A stretch of 64,000 nucleotides of DNA from Nitrospirota bacterium (GTDB taxonomy: Bacteria; Nitrospirota; Thermodesulfovibrionia; Thermodesulfovibrionales; UBA1546), in the NCBI GenBank assembly GCA_016208915.1, contig JACQXE010000051.1, positions 28,814 to 92,813 of the forward strand, given 5' to 3'. The notes under the pieces were generated by a model, which made no database searches, was not told where the DNA came from, and saw only the letters and a list, made by a program, of their open reading frames with translations. This document shows, in pieces, positions 29,152 to 37,722 of the stretch. Made by a program: the position numbers and the translations under genes. Position 1 is the first letter of the stretch. Each line of letters opens with the position of its first letter.

Positions 29152-29981
29152 TATTGTGCCTCCACTATTATCTCTTCGCTAACCAGTTCCTTTAGTTTAT
29201 CCTGAATTCCTTTTATTGTAACATCTGCCATAAGACAGCCTGTGCACATTCCCCGAAGCGCAACGATTACCTTGTTGCCGTCTATATCTACCAGCTCGAT
29301 ATCGCCGCTGTCAGCCTGCAGTCCGGGTCTTATCTCTCTTTCTATTATCTCCTGTATCAGAGCTATTTTCTGGAGATTTGTAATTTTTTTTTGGACAGCA
29401 GGCTTTTCAGGTTTCTTTAGTGACCAGATGTCCCTGAGTATCGCCTCAATCTCTCCACTGCATTCACCGCATCCTCCGCCTGCCTTTGTATAGTCTGTAA
29501 TCTCATCAACTGTTGTAATGTGGTTTTCTATTGCCACTTTTCTGATTTTTTCTTCTGTGACATTAAAACATTTGCAAAGGATTCTGCCCTCTTCTTCTAC
29601 GACCTTCGGCTGTCCTCTGTAGTTTGCAACAGCTGCCTCAAGCGCTTCTCTGCCCATCACAGAGCAGTGCATTTTTTCTTTGGGAAGACCTCCAAGGAAT
29701 TCTGCGATGTCCTGATTTGTTATCTGAAGCGCCTCGTCAATGTTTTTTCCCTTAATAAGTTCGGTAAGGGCAGATGAGCTTGCTATTGCGCTCGCACAGC
29801 CAAATGTCTGAAACTTTGCATCAATTATTCTGCCTGAATCTTTGTCAACCCTCAGATAGAGCCTTAGCGCATCGCCGCAAACAATACTGCCTACATCTCC
29901 CACAGCATCAGGATTTTCTATCTCCCCGATATTTTTGGGATGTAAAAAATGCTCTTTTACCTTGTCAGTATATTCCCACAT
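29151..29981 (-). CDS. nifU: NifU-type Fe-S cluster scaffold (three-domain)
   Basis: 276 aa with all three NifU domains. The IscU-like N domain (about 1-125) has cysteines in GSIVCGDALRL, FGCASAIASSS and KMHCSVMG. The central BFD-like [2Fe-2S] domain has CKCFNVTEEKI...GGGCGECSGEI. The C-terminal Nfu-like domain has MCTGCLMADVTIKGIQ. This full-length form is typical of anaerobes and diazotrophs. A TATAAT-like box lies 15 nt before the start. Confidence 0.95.
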   Translation of the reverse strand: MWEYTDKVKEHFLHPKNIGEIENPDAVGDVGSIVCGDALRLYLRVDKDSGRIIDAKFQTFGCASAIASSSALTELIKGKNIDEALQITNQDIAEFLGGLPKEKMHCSVMGREALEAAVANYRGQPKVVEEEGRILCKCFNVTEEKIRKVAIENHITTVDEITDYTKAGGGCGECSGEIEAILRDIWSLKKPEKPAVQKKITNLQKIALIQEIIEREIRPGLQADSGDIELVDIDGNKVIVALRGMCTGCLMADVTIKGIQDKLKELVSEEIIVEAQ

Positions 29982-30129
29982 TTTCGCTTACCTGAAATTA
30001 TATCATAAAAGGATACCTTAGAAGACTCTTCTATATTCATGCGCTATCCTTGTGAAAGTAAGAGATAGTATTTAATAATACGGTTCAGGGGTCTTGATAA
30101 TATTGAAAGATTCTGGTTTCATTATAACT

Positions 30130-31122
30130 ATGATAAAGAAAATCGTACTCGGGCTGATCGCAGTTGTATTTATATCGCTTTTAGGTCTTGTCCTGTTTTT
30201 TCCTCTGGATTCATTTGTTAAGAAAAAGATTTATGACAGCATAGGCTCTGCTGTTTCATTCAGCGGCTTAAGGATAGGATGGAGCAAAATAGCAGCAGAT
30301 AATGTTTTGATAAAGACTTCTGAAGGAACTGATTTTCTCAGGATAAAACAGCTTAGACTTAGTCCGCACCTGTGGGGACTCTTTCGGAAGAGGCTGGAGA
30401 TAAAAGAAATAGAGCTTGATTCGCCGGAACTTTTTATGAAAAAGACCAAGAGTGGCAGATGGCTTTTCCCTGAATTCAAGAAAAAAGACAAAGGGAAGTC
30501 ATCTATTGAACTTATTGTAAAGGAATTCAAGGTTGATGAAGGGAAAATATTTTTAGCTGATGAAGTTGCTGGCTTTAATATGAATCTCACCGGTGTAGTT
30601 GTAAAGATAAAAAACAGGATATCCTTTTTCCATTCTGGCAAGACAGCCATTGATGCCGCTGCACAACTTCCCTCTTCAGGAAGGATTTCTTTTGTATCTG
30701 AGGGCAATATGAATGATAAGAGCCTTAAAGGAGTTTTTTCTATTAATAACATGGACATGGTTATTTTAAGACCTTACATGAAAGGAGATGTGAGGGTGAA
30801 TAAAGGCAGGCTGAATCTGAATTCGACGTTCAATCTTGATAAGGGATACCTGAAAGCACCGTCTGTTCTCAGGGTAAAGGATATTGATATTGAGACGAAA
30901 GGTGTTTTTCTAGGCGTGTCTGCTCCGCTTGTGTTGGAACTTGTAAAGAAGAGAGGTGAGATTGATCTGGATTTTAATGTGTGGGGCAGATGGAATAATC
31001 TCCAGAATGATCTAAAGGAATCATTCAAGAGAAAGGTTTTTGAAGAGGTTGGCAAGACGTTAGTCTCACCCCTTGAAGATGTTGTAAGAGAAATTGAAGG
31101 CATACTGCCATTTAAAAGATAG
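30130..31122 (+). CDS. AsmA/GspN-like membrane-anchored protein
   Basis: 330 aa. One N-terminal membrane helix (MIKKIVLGLIAVVFISLLGL) anchors a long beta-rich periplasmic part. The local pattern (VLIKTSEGTDFLRIKQLRL, LEIKEIELDSPELFMKKTKSG) matches the AsmA/DUF748 and GspN-like families that bridge the inner and outer membranes. Start at ATG 30130, because the upstream in-frame TTG would add a non-signal segment. Transport of lipids or a role in envelope assembly is a family-based guess. It stands alone, convergent with the cytochrome gene. Confidence 0.7.
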   Translation: MIKKIVLGLIAVVFISLLGLVLFFPLDSFVKKKIYDSIGSAVSFSGLRIGWSKIAADNVLIKTSEGTDFLRIKQLRLSPHLWGLFRKRLEIKEIELDSPELFMKKTKSGRWLFPEFKKKDKGKSSIELIVKEFKVDEGKIFLADEVAGFNMNLTGVVVKIKNRISFFHSGKTAIDAAAQLPSSGRISFVSEGNMNDKSLKGVFSINNMDMVILRPYMKGDVRVNKGRLNLNSTFNLDKGYLKAPSVLRVKDIDIETKGVFLGVSAPLVLELVKKRGEIDLDFNVWGRWNNLQNDLKESFKRKVFEEVGKTLVSPLEDVVREIEGILPFKR

Positions 31123-31130
31123 TAGGGGGA

Positions 31131-31158
31131 CGGCTGCACTCTCGAGAGGGTGCAGCCG
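31131..31158. terminator. Bidirectional hairpin between convergent genes
   Basis: CGGCTGCA (31131-31138) and TGCAGCCG (31151-31158) are perfect arms around an inner CTCTCGAGAG palindrome. It lies just after the AsmA-like gene and 53 nt from the cytochrome stop. There is no T-run, so efficient intrinsic termination is uncertain. Confidence 0.55.
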
Positions 31159-31211
31159 TACTGCTATGAGAGGCTGTTAGCAGTTCTAAGATATTAGTTT
31201 CCTAACAATTC

Positions 31212-32267
31212 TTACCATCTTCCCGACTTTGTCACATAGTGAGGATTCGTGGAGCTGTAATGACACGTACCGCAGATATCGCCCATGTTGGTATCTGTTG
31301 TCTTGTTCTTATGGCAGACCTCGCAGTTGTTGTTCACGCCATCACCCCAGTTTGTAGGCTTTGTCTCCATATGCATTGAGTTGTGGCAGGTAATACAGAG
31401 AACTTTTGGAAGTCCGCTTCTTTTTCTGCCATGACCTACAGAGCTCTTGAACTCTGTATTCGCGTTCTGTGCATAGGGAACAGGCTGATTCTGGAGGCTG
31501 GTATGACAGTTCTCACAGCGCGGGAAACCTGCCTGACCGGGTGTTTTCATGATGCCGTTTGCTGCATCCACCAGAGTTCCATGGCAGGTTACACAGCCAA
31601 TAGGATCGTTGGGGAACTTATCTTTATGAATGCCTCCATAACACGGAGATGGATGGCATCTGTAGCATCCATCAGAAGTGGTCTGTTCACTACTGGGCAC
31701 CCTGTATGCATGCGATGACATCATCTTGGCGCCTAATACATGACAGTTACGGCATAAGCTTGTGCCTGGTGTCGTTGCCTGATTAGCTATTGCATGGGGA
31801 GGCGGAACTGCATGGCAGCCGTCGCACTTTGCATTCCAGCGCCGGATAACGCCTGTGAAAGTCTTGCCGTCTGCGGTGTACGTAATTTCGGAGTCACCGC
31901 TATAGACCATGACGGCCTGCAGACTCGTCGGAGTAGCGGTGTAAACCTTGTTTGTCGAATCGCCGATTGTCATAGTCCCTGTCTGGCCGGTAGATGTAAC
32001 TTTCCAGGTTACCCCGGTGCTTGGAAGTAACACATATCCTTCAGCATCAAAGACCTGCGCTTTTACAGGTGTCCCATTACTCCAGACAAATATCTTGTAT
32101 CCTGCGTTAATCCACCCTGCAGGATCAGCGCAGTACATTCCCTTTGCCGGACGGCCGACAATAAGATTTGTTGGCGGTGGAACAGGTTTTCCTGCGTATG
32201 CTATCGTAAAACCTGCTATCACCGAGGCTGCTACTAACAAACTGATTAAAATTTTGTATTTTTTCAT
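31212..32267 (-). CDS. Octaheme c-type cytochrome (exported)
   Basis: 351 aa with a Sec signal peptide (cleavage likely after ASVIAGFTIAYA). A beta-rich domain of about 120 residues is followed by eight CxxCH haem motifs: CDGCH, CRNCH, CYRCH, CVTCH, CENCH, CITCH, CEVCH and CGTCH. It is probably a periplasmic electron carrier or terminal reductase; the N-terminal domain is not one I recognise. GGAGG precedes the ATG. A textbook sigma-54 promoter lies about 160 nt upstream, and the adjacent operon encodes a sigma-54 activator and a haem-containing kinase, so regulated expression is very likely. Confidence 0.9.
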   Translation of the reverse strand: MKKYKILISLLVAASVIAGFTIAYAGKPVPPPTNLIVGRPAKGMYCADPAGWINAGYKIFVWSNGTPVKAQVFDAEGYVLLPSTGVTWKVTSTGQTGTMTIGDSTNKVYTATPTSLQAVMVYSGDSEITYTADGKTFTGVIRRWNAKCDGCHAVPPPHAIANQATTPGTSLCRNCHVLGAKMMSSHAYRVPSSEQTTSDGCYRCHPSPCYGGIHKDKFPNDPIGCVTCHGTLVDAANGIMKTPGQAGFPRCENCHTSLQNQPVPYAQNANTEFKSSVGHGRKRSGLPKVLCITCHNSMHMETKPTNWGDGVNNNCEVCHKNKTTDTNMGDICGTCHYSSTNPHYVTKSGRW

Positions 32268-32429
32268 CTTTCTCGTTCCTCCTTACTTCTAAGTTTTCAA
32301 CTTTTTGTGTGATTACTTAATTGTTCAAAATATAGCCCCGCAATCTCACATTGCTTTATCACCCCCCCCATTCTATAGATTGTTTAGTCATTTGGTATCC
32401 CAGAAATCTGTTATTCATATTAAGCATTA

Positions 32430-32445
32430 AGCAAAGGATATGCCA
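32430..32445 (-). promoter_or_regulatory. Sigma-54 promoter of the octaheme cytochrome
   Basis: On the minus strand TGGCATATCCTTTGCT matches the -24/-12 consensus TGGCAYR-N4-TTGCW, with GG and GC exactly 10 nt apart. The start site would be about 32418, giving a leader of about 150 nt. Confidence 0.75.
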
Positions 32446-32516
32446 AAAATTCCCTAAAATAATTCTTCATAAAATCAGCGTGTTGTAATTAGGAAAAAGT
32501 TTAATGGTGTTATGTT

Positions 32517-32552
32517 CGGTGAAATAACCAAATGCACTTGGTTATTTCACCG
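32517..32552. promoter_or_regulatory. Perfect 15-bp inverted repeat, candidate shared enhancer
   Basis: CGGTGAAATAACCAA and its exact reverse complement are separated by 6 nt. Its centre is about 115 bp upstream of the minus-strand start site and about 140 bp upstream of the plus-strand one, the usual distance for a sigma-54 activator site. It could instead be a transcriptional hairpin, but no gene ends here. The rest of 32268-32701 is AT-rich leader with no gene. Confidence 0.6.
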
Positions 32553-32649
32553 ATAAGTTCTAATAAAATTCTTTGTGCTGGAAACCTGAAATTATAAAAG
32601 GTGCTGATAATAAAAACTTTGGAATCAACCAATGACCGGATTTGCACGA

Positions 32650-32665
32650 TGGTATGGTAATTGCT
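32650..32665 (+). promoter_or_regulatory. Sigma-54 promoter of the receiver gene
   Basis: TGGTATGGTAATTGCT fits TGGYAYR-N4-TTGCW with GG and GC 10 nt apart. The start site would be about 32676, 26 nt before the TTG start of the receiver gene. Confidence 0.65.
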
Positions 32666-32701
32666 TGTCTTTATTAAGACAGGGATAATTTAGGAGGAAG
32701 A

Positions 32702-33088
32702 TTGAACAAGATACTGATAGTTGATGATGAACCCTTACTAAGACGCAGTCTTTCAAAGGCAGTTCACAGCAATTCTGTTGAGGTTATGCCTGTCAGCACT
32801 GGCGAGGATGCGTTAGTTGAGATTGGTTCCTGTTTCTACAGTCTCTGCTTTCTTGATATCCATCTGTCAGGTACAAATGGCATTGATATCATGAAAAAGA
32901 TAAAGGAGATATCCCCAAAGACTAAAGTAGTAATAATGTCAGCGCATGAGATAACGGATGATATGAAGAAAGAGATAGAAAAAAGTGCTTATCTTTTTGT
33001 CCCGAAGCCTTTTGACCTGTCGCATGTCAAGGCAATTGTATCTGAGGTTTTGGGTGATAACTATTCTAATCCGAATTTTTTTATCTGA
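32702..33088 (+). CDS. Stand-alone response-regulator receiver domain
   Basis: 128-residue CheY-like receiver with no output domain. The acidic pocket is DDEP near residue 8, the phospho-Asp is in CFLDIHLSGTNG and the conserved Lys in FVPKPFDL. The start is TTG, supported by AGGAGGAAGA directly upstream. A sigma-54 promoter drives it, divergent from the cytochrome. It may act as a phosphate sink or a second output of the nearby kinase. Its 3' end overlaps the convergent NtrC-type gene by 28 nt. Confidence 0.88.
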   Translation: MNKILIVDDEPLLRRSLSKAVHSNSVEVMPVSTGEDALVEIGSCFYSLCFLDIHLSGTNGIDIMKKIKEISPKTKVVIMSAHEITDDMKKEIEKSAYLFVPKPFDLSHVKAIVSEVLGDNYSNPNFFI

Positions 33089-34449
33089 TATCTGAGGGAG
33101 TCATAGCTTACATTCAGCAGCTTTGCGGCTATGGTTTTATTATTCCGTGCTTTTTTAAGAGCCTGAAGGATAAGGTTTTTTTCAAGCTCATCGAGATTTA
33201 TGCCTGTTTCCGGCAGGATGAAGCTATCCTTTAATTCAGTTTTAGCAGTCAGGGCAAGCGTTGTAAACTCCTTAGGCAGGTGTTCTGGGAGTATCATTTC
33301 TGTATTTTCTAACACAACAATCCTTTCTATAACATTTTTTAACTCCCTTATATTCCCCGGCCAGTTATAGGTGAGCATGCATTGTTCTGTCTCAGATGAA
33401 AAGCCTTTAATTGTCTTTTTGTTATACCGTGTAGAAAAGTATGAAAGAAAATATCTTGCAAGAATAGGGATGTCCTCTTTTCTGTCCCTTAGCGGTGGTA
33501 TATGCAAAGAAAATGTGTTAAGTCTGTAGAACAGATCCATTCGGAATTCTCCGCGTTCAACCGCCTCTGACAGATTTCTGTTTGTTGTGGATATTACAGT
33601 TGCATTTACAGGAATTTCTTCCTTTCCGCCAATGCGTCTTATCGTTCTTTCTTCTATCACCCGTAGCAGCTTGCTCTGCAGGCTCATTTTCATTTCGCCT
33701 ATCTCATCTAATAAAAGAGTGCCTTCTCCAGCAAGCTCAAAGAGTCCTTTTTTGTCGGATTTTGCATCTGTAAATGCCCCTTTTTCATATCCAAAAAGCT
33801 CGCTTTCGAGTAGTAATTCAGGCAGGGCGGCACAGTTTATGCCGATGAAGGGTGCATAGTGCGAAAAGCACAGACTGTGAAGAGAATAGTGAATATGCCT
33901 TGCTATTAGTTCTTTTCCCGTACCACTTTCCCCTGTTATGAGTATGGTCGAGACGTGTGCATCTGTTATCTTGTCGATTTTGGATTTTAATCCTTTGATT
34001 ATAATCGATTCTCCGATGATATCCTTCTCAAAAGACTCGCAGTTTACCTTTCTCAGAAAGTCAACTTCCTGTTTGAGACGTGTTTTTTCTATGGTATTAT
34101 TTATGATAATTTTTACCTCTTCTATATTGAAAGGTTTAGTCAGATAATCAGCAGCTCCAAGCTTCATAGCCCTGACGGCAGTCTCTGCAGTATCATCTGC
34201 GGTCAGCATTATTACCTGGGTATTCGTTCCCATGCCTTTGATTTCCTGGAGGATGTCTATTCCGCTTTTTTCAGGAAGATTTATGTCTAGCATAACTATA
34301 TCGGGAGACAGATTCTGAATCTTGTTGATAATATCATCTGCTGTGGTTTCTGCAGAAACTTCATATCCTTCACTATTCAAAGCTCTTGAGAGCATTGAGG
34401 TAATGAGTTTGTCATCGTCTAACAGGAATACCTTCCCTTTGCTTCTCAT
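33061..34449 (-). CDS. NtrC-family sigma-54 response regulator
   Basis: 462 aa. Receiver domain (about 1-120, phospho-Asp in VMLDINLPEKSG), AAA+ domain (about 145-380) with Walker A GESGTGKELIAR, sigma-54-contact loop GAFTDA (usual GAFTGA) and Walker B TLLLDEIGEM, then a Fis-type HTH (about 420-462, NKTIAAKLLNVSYDSLRYQI). Third gene of the PhnD-kinase-regulator operon, 17 nt after the kinase. The two divergent sigma-54 promoters at 32.4-32.7 kb are its obvious targets. Confidence 0.95.
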   Translation of the reverse strand: MRSKGKVFLLDDDKLITSMLSRALNSEGYEVSAETTADDIINKIQNLSPDIVMLDINLPEKSGIDILQEIKGMGTNTQVIMLTADDTAETAVRAMKLGAADYLTKPFNIEEVKIIINNTIEKTRLKQEVDFLRKVNCESFEKDIIGESIIIKGLKSKIDKITDAHVSTILITGESGTGKELIARHIHYSLHSLCFSHYAPFIGINCAALPELLLESELFGYEKGAFTDAKSDKKGLFELAGEGTLLLDEIGEMKMSLQSKLLRVIEERTIRRIGGKEEIPVNATVISTTNRNLSEAVERGEFRMDLFYRLNTFSLHIPPLRDRKEDIPILARYFLSYFSTRYNKKTIKGFSSETEQCMLTYNWPGNIRELKNVIERIVVLENTEMILPEHLPKEFTTLALTAKTELKDSFILPETGINLDELEKNLILQALKKARNNKTIAAKLLNVSYDSLRYQIKKFGLE

Positions 34450-34466
34450 GTTTTTATCACCTTTAT

Positions 34467-35861
34467 TTACTGATATACAGGCAAAGCGATTTTAAACGTA
34501 GTTCCCCTGCCTTGTATGCTATCTACGCTTATACTGCCTTTCTGTTCTTCAATAAGCCGTTTAGTGATCGCCAAACCCAGTCCAGTCCCCTTAGCTTTAG
34601 TAGTAAAGAAAGGCTGAAATACCTTGTCTATGATTGCTTTTTCGATCCCTCTGCCTGTATCGGCTATCTCTATTTTAATGGTGTTCTCAGATGAATCATA
34701 TGATGTCTTTGCAGTTAGAGTGCCGCCCTCTGGCATAGCATCAATGGCATTCAGCAGCAGATTCAGAAATACCTGTTTAAGTTGCATTGGATCAGCCATG
34801 GTCTCAGGAAGATGGCTATCAAAGTCTTTTATGATATTTATGGTATCTGACTTATCTGGAGAAAATAAGCTTTTGATAGAAAGAGAGAGTGAGGCGTCAA
34901 GCAGAGTGTTTACATTAACCAGGTTGAACTGTGGTTTGGGTGGTCGGGCGAAACTAAGCAAATCCTTCAACAATGCTTCTATACGCTTTATCTCGCCAAT
35001 AACTTTTAATAGTACATCCCTGTCTTCTTCTGGAAGAGTGTTTTCTGTGGAGAACACTTCCATTGATATCTTAATGGCTGCAAGGGGATTTTTGATCTCG
35101 TGGGCAAGTCCTATTGCAAGTTCTCCGCACATATTCATCTGTTCGGTGCGCTGCATTTTGATCATATGTTCTTTTAGTGAACGTGCCATATCATTTATGG
35201 ATTCAGCCAATTCTCCGAATTCATTTGTTAGCCCTTTTATCCTGTGGTCCAAATCCCCGCTTTTGAATATTTTTGTTGCGTTCAGAAGTTCGCTGATAGG
35301 ATGTGTGAAACCTTTTATAAAAACAAGAGCCAATCCTGTGGCTAATATAGGACCTGCTGCCACAAGTATGAAGAGCAGGACTTTTGTATCATGAATATCT
35401 TCGAGAGTTGACCGAGTTTTTGTCTCCAGCCTGCCGCTTGCGAATGCTATCATATTATTGAGTTTTATTATGAGTTCTTCGCCGAGGTTAAAGGCGTTAT
35501 CCTCCTCTCTTGCTAACCTCTCTGCATTGGCTCTTATGGTAAGAATCCTGCTCAGTGCATTTTTATAATATTCAATATTGTTCTTCAGATCTGAGAGTCT
35601 TCCTATGACATTATCTGAATGATGGCAGCCGAAACACGCATTGGCTGTATGTTCCATGTCCCGAAAATCAGTCATAATAGTGTCAATGCTTCTTGCGTAG
35701 CGAGTGTTCTTTAGATTGATGTCAGCCTGCACCCTTTTGATCTGTATCAGGAGGTGCTCTCTGAGTATTTCGACCTGGTGTAGCACTATGAGCTTGTCAA
35801 GTCTTGATGTGGTTTTTTCTATAGTAACTATGATATAAAGGCCGCCGACAAAAAATATCAA
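34467..35861 (-). CDS. Membrane histidine kinase with c-type haem motif
   Basis: Sensor kinase: N-terminal membrane helix, periplasmic helical domain with a haem-binding CFGCH, second helix (VLLFILVAAGPILATGLALV), HAMP, HisKA with the phospho-His in GLAHEIKNPLAA and an HATPase domain (ADTGRGIEKA, GTGLGLAITKR). The haem suggests redox, NO or CO sensing. The first in-frame start is TTG at 35861. A better N terminus (MKKRIVIGLSIFAL...) would begin at ATG 35901, overlapping the upstream stop, but an A8 tract there (35891-35898) puts it one base out of frame. Confidence 0.92.
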   Translation of the reverse strand: MIFFVGGLYIIVTIEKTTSRLDKLIVLHQVEILREHLLIQIKRVQADINLKNTRYARSIDTIMTDFRDMEHTANACFGCHHSDNVIGRLSDLKNNIEYYKNALSRILTIRANAERLAREEDNAFNLGEELIIKLNNMIAFASGRLETKTRSTLEDIHDTKVLLFILVAAGPILATGLALVFIKGFTHPISELLNATKIFKSGDLDHRIKGLTNEFGELAESINDMARSLKEHMIKMQRTEQMNMCGELAIGLAHEIKNPLAAIKISMEVFSTENTLPEEDRDVLLKVIGEIKRIEALLKDLLSFARPPKPQFNLVNVNTLLDASLSLSIKSLFSPDKSDTINIIKDFDSHLPETMADPMQLKQVFLNLLLNAIDAMPEGGTLTAKTSYDSSENTIKIEIADTGRGIEKAIIDKVFQPFFTTKAKGTGLGLAITKRLIEEQKGSISVDSIQGRGTTFKIALPVYQ

Positions 35862-35900
35862 TGCAAAGATGCTTAACCCTATAACTATCCTTTTTTTTCA

Positions 35901-36824
35901 TTATTCGTTCATGTAATCATATGTGGATAGATTCAGCCCAATTTCTCTGGCATATTCAAAAACAGGGGCATAATCTTTATCGGTAGTCTCAATGAATCTT
36001 CTGGCTCCGAATTTTTCCAGTATATATTTGCCTTGTGAATCCGTATGCATATTAAGCAGCGCTTCCTTTAATTTTTGTTTGACAGAGATGTCAATGTCTT
36101 TTCTCACTGCCAATCCGTTTTCTGGCACTTCTGGAGAAGTCTCGAGGATAATCAACTCGGTTTTTATCCTTTTGTCTGTATCTGCAAGCCTGTTAAATAT
36201 AGTGTTTTTTACCGCTCCTATATCAGCTCTTCTGTTTAAAACATCATCTATGACATCTTCGTGCGTGCCTGCAAAATAGGTCTCTTTGAAATATAATTTG
36301 TATTTTTTTATTCCATGTGTTTTGAAATATTGCATTGGTAGCAGATATCCTGCTGTTGTTGCCTTATCGACAAAAGCAAACCTTTTACCTTTCATGTCTT
36401 TTGCGGTTTTTATGCTGGTGTCCTTTCTGACAAATATGACGCCGTGATATGTGGATGTGCCATCCATGTTTTCTGGCCTTGCAAGCACTTCAAGTCCCAA
36501 TTTTGCATGCGCCAGCGCATAGGTGAAACTACCGAAAAATGCACCGTCCATACCTGTAACTGAAAAATTCTTGATAATGTTTCCGTATCGCGGGAGGATT
36601 TTCAGGTTTATCTTTATCCCCAGCTTTGTTGATAGATAATTAGCGATAGGTTCATATCGTTCAACCTGATTGAATATATTCTGCTCAGGAATAAGCCCTA
36701 TCGTTAGAGAGCTTACAGGGGATTTAGCCTTGTATGATGTTGTTTCGGTCTTGTCGCAGCCTTGTAGAAAACTTGAACAAAACAGGACTAAAATAAATAT
36801 TTTTATCCCGGTATTTAACAGCAT
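35901..36824 (-). CDS. PhnD-like periplasmic binding lipoprotein
   Basis: 307 aa, lipobox SSFLQGC near residue 23, then a phosphate/phosphite/phosphonate-binding-protein fold (LTIGLIPEQNIFNQVERYEPIA, MDGAFFGSFTYALAHAKLG, AFVDKATTAGYLLP). No ABC permease or ATPase gene is nearby. Its stop overlaps the ATG-like codon of the kinase frame, so it is more likely a ligand-binding input for that kinase than a transporter part. The ligand is unknown; phosphonate binding should not be assumed. Confidence 0.88.
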   Translation of the reverse strand: MLLNTGIKIFILVLFCSSFLQGCDKTETTSYKAKSPVSSLTIGLIPEQNIFNQVERYEPIANYLSTKLGIKINLKILPRYGNIIKNFSVTGMDGAFFGSFTYALAHAKLGLEVLARPENMDGTSTYHGVIFVRKDTSIKTAKDMKGKRFAFVDKATTAGYLLPMQYFKTHGIKKYKLYFKETYFAGTHEDVIDDVLNRRADIGAVKNTIFNRLADTDKRIKTELIILETSPEVPENGLAVRKDIDISVKQKLKEALLNMHTDSQGKYILEKFGARRFIETTDKDYAPVFEYAREIGLNLSTYDYMNE

Positions 36825-36891
36825 TGTATGTCTTTAATTTAAAATAGCCGGTGGCTAAAAGTAAAGACCGCAGAGAATGTTATAAGGCGAC

Positions 36892-37626
36892 TTAAAATGA
36901 CTTAGCAAAAAATTCTATTAACGCTAACTGACAGTGAAAAGAAGATTTTTCTATGTCCCATTTTTTTCTGTCCCTTTCCTCAACGATATTGCTTATTCCC
37001 CTAATCTCGAGCATAGGGGTACCGTACATTGCGCAGATATGGGCAACTGCAGCGCCTTCCATATTTTCACATAATGCCCCAAACATCCTTTCAATGCTTT
37101 TTGCCCGTTTTATCGTTCCTGTTGAGGCAGAGACAGTTATAAATGTGCCGGTTTTTACCTTAGCGACAGGTGACAAGGGAGAGGACGAATTACTGAGAAC
37201 CCTGAGCATTTTTTTTGTAAGTCTCTTGTTTAGGATAAATTCATTGAAATATTTTTTCCTGCCTCTTTCAAGTAATGGTATGCCTATGAAATCTGCTGTA
37301 TGAAATCCGTCTCTGAGCAATAGTCCTTCATCACCGTATATCTCCTTTTCAGCAATGGCTATATCACCTATTCTAAGGTCTGATGAAGGATAAGCGCCGC
37401 CAATTCCAAAATTTATTATAAGCCCGGGATGAAATCTTTCGATCATAAGCGTTGCTGTATGGGATGCGTTTGTCTTGCCTATGCCTGACACAGCGTAGAC
37501 AATCCCAATGTCTTTGATTCTGCCTGTATGAAAGCCTTTCTCCTGGCACTTTTTAAGTCGCCTGAGTATAATGCGGCCTTCCTTTTCAGTGGCTGATATG
37601 AGACCGATAAGTGGGTTAATAATCAT
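36892..37626 (-). CDS. mqnB: Futalosine hydrolase
   Basis: Nucleoside-phosphorylase-fold hydrolase that removes hypoxanthine from futalosine in menaquinone synthesis. Motifs INFGIGGAYPSSDLRIGDIA and CENMEGAAVAHICAMYGTPM fit this family; the conserved Asp/Asn end reads EIRGISNIVEERDRKKWDI. 244 aa. MTA/SAH nucleosidase is the main alternative, but the ISNIVEERD stretch and the presence of mqnD favour MqnB. Confidence 0.85.
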   Translation of the reverse strand: MIINPLIGLISATEKEGRIILRRLKKCQEKGFHTGRIKDIGIVYAVSGIGKTNASHTATLMIERFHPGLIINFGIGGAYPSSDLRIGDIAIAEKEIYGDEGLLLRDGFHTADFIGIPLLERGRKKYFNEFILNKRLTKKMLRVLSNSSSPLSPVAKVKTGTFITVSASTGTIKRAKSIERMFGALCENMEGAAVAHICAMYGTPMLEIRGISNIVEERDRKKWDIEKSSFHCQLALIEFFAKSF

Positions 37627-37722
37627 TTTCTTCTATATATAACATATTTTACATCTATCTGCAGATTTTAAAAATGCCTTATTATTGACACTATTTGCTC
37701 ATATATGATACTTTTAATTTAA

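Noticed and set aside
27964..29981. nifU-nifS as evidence for nitrogen fixation
   Set aside because: No nitrogenase or other nif gene is visible, and this pair is common as a general Fe-S system in anaerobes.
35901..36824. Calling the PhnD-like gene part of a phosphonate uptake operon
   Set aside because: No permease, ATPase or C-P lyase gene is nearby; the next genes are a kinase and a regulator.
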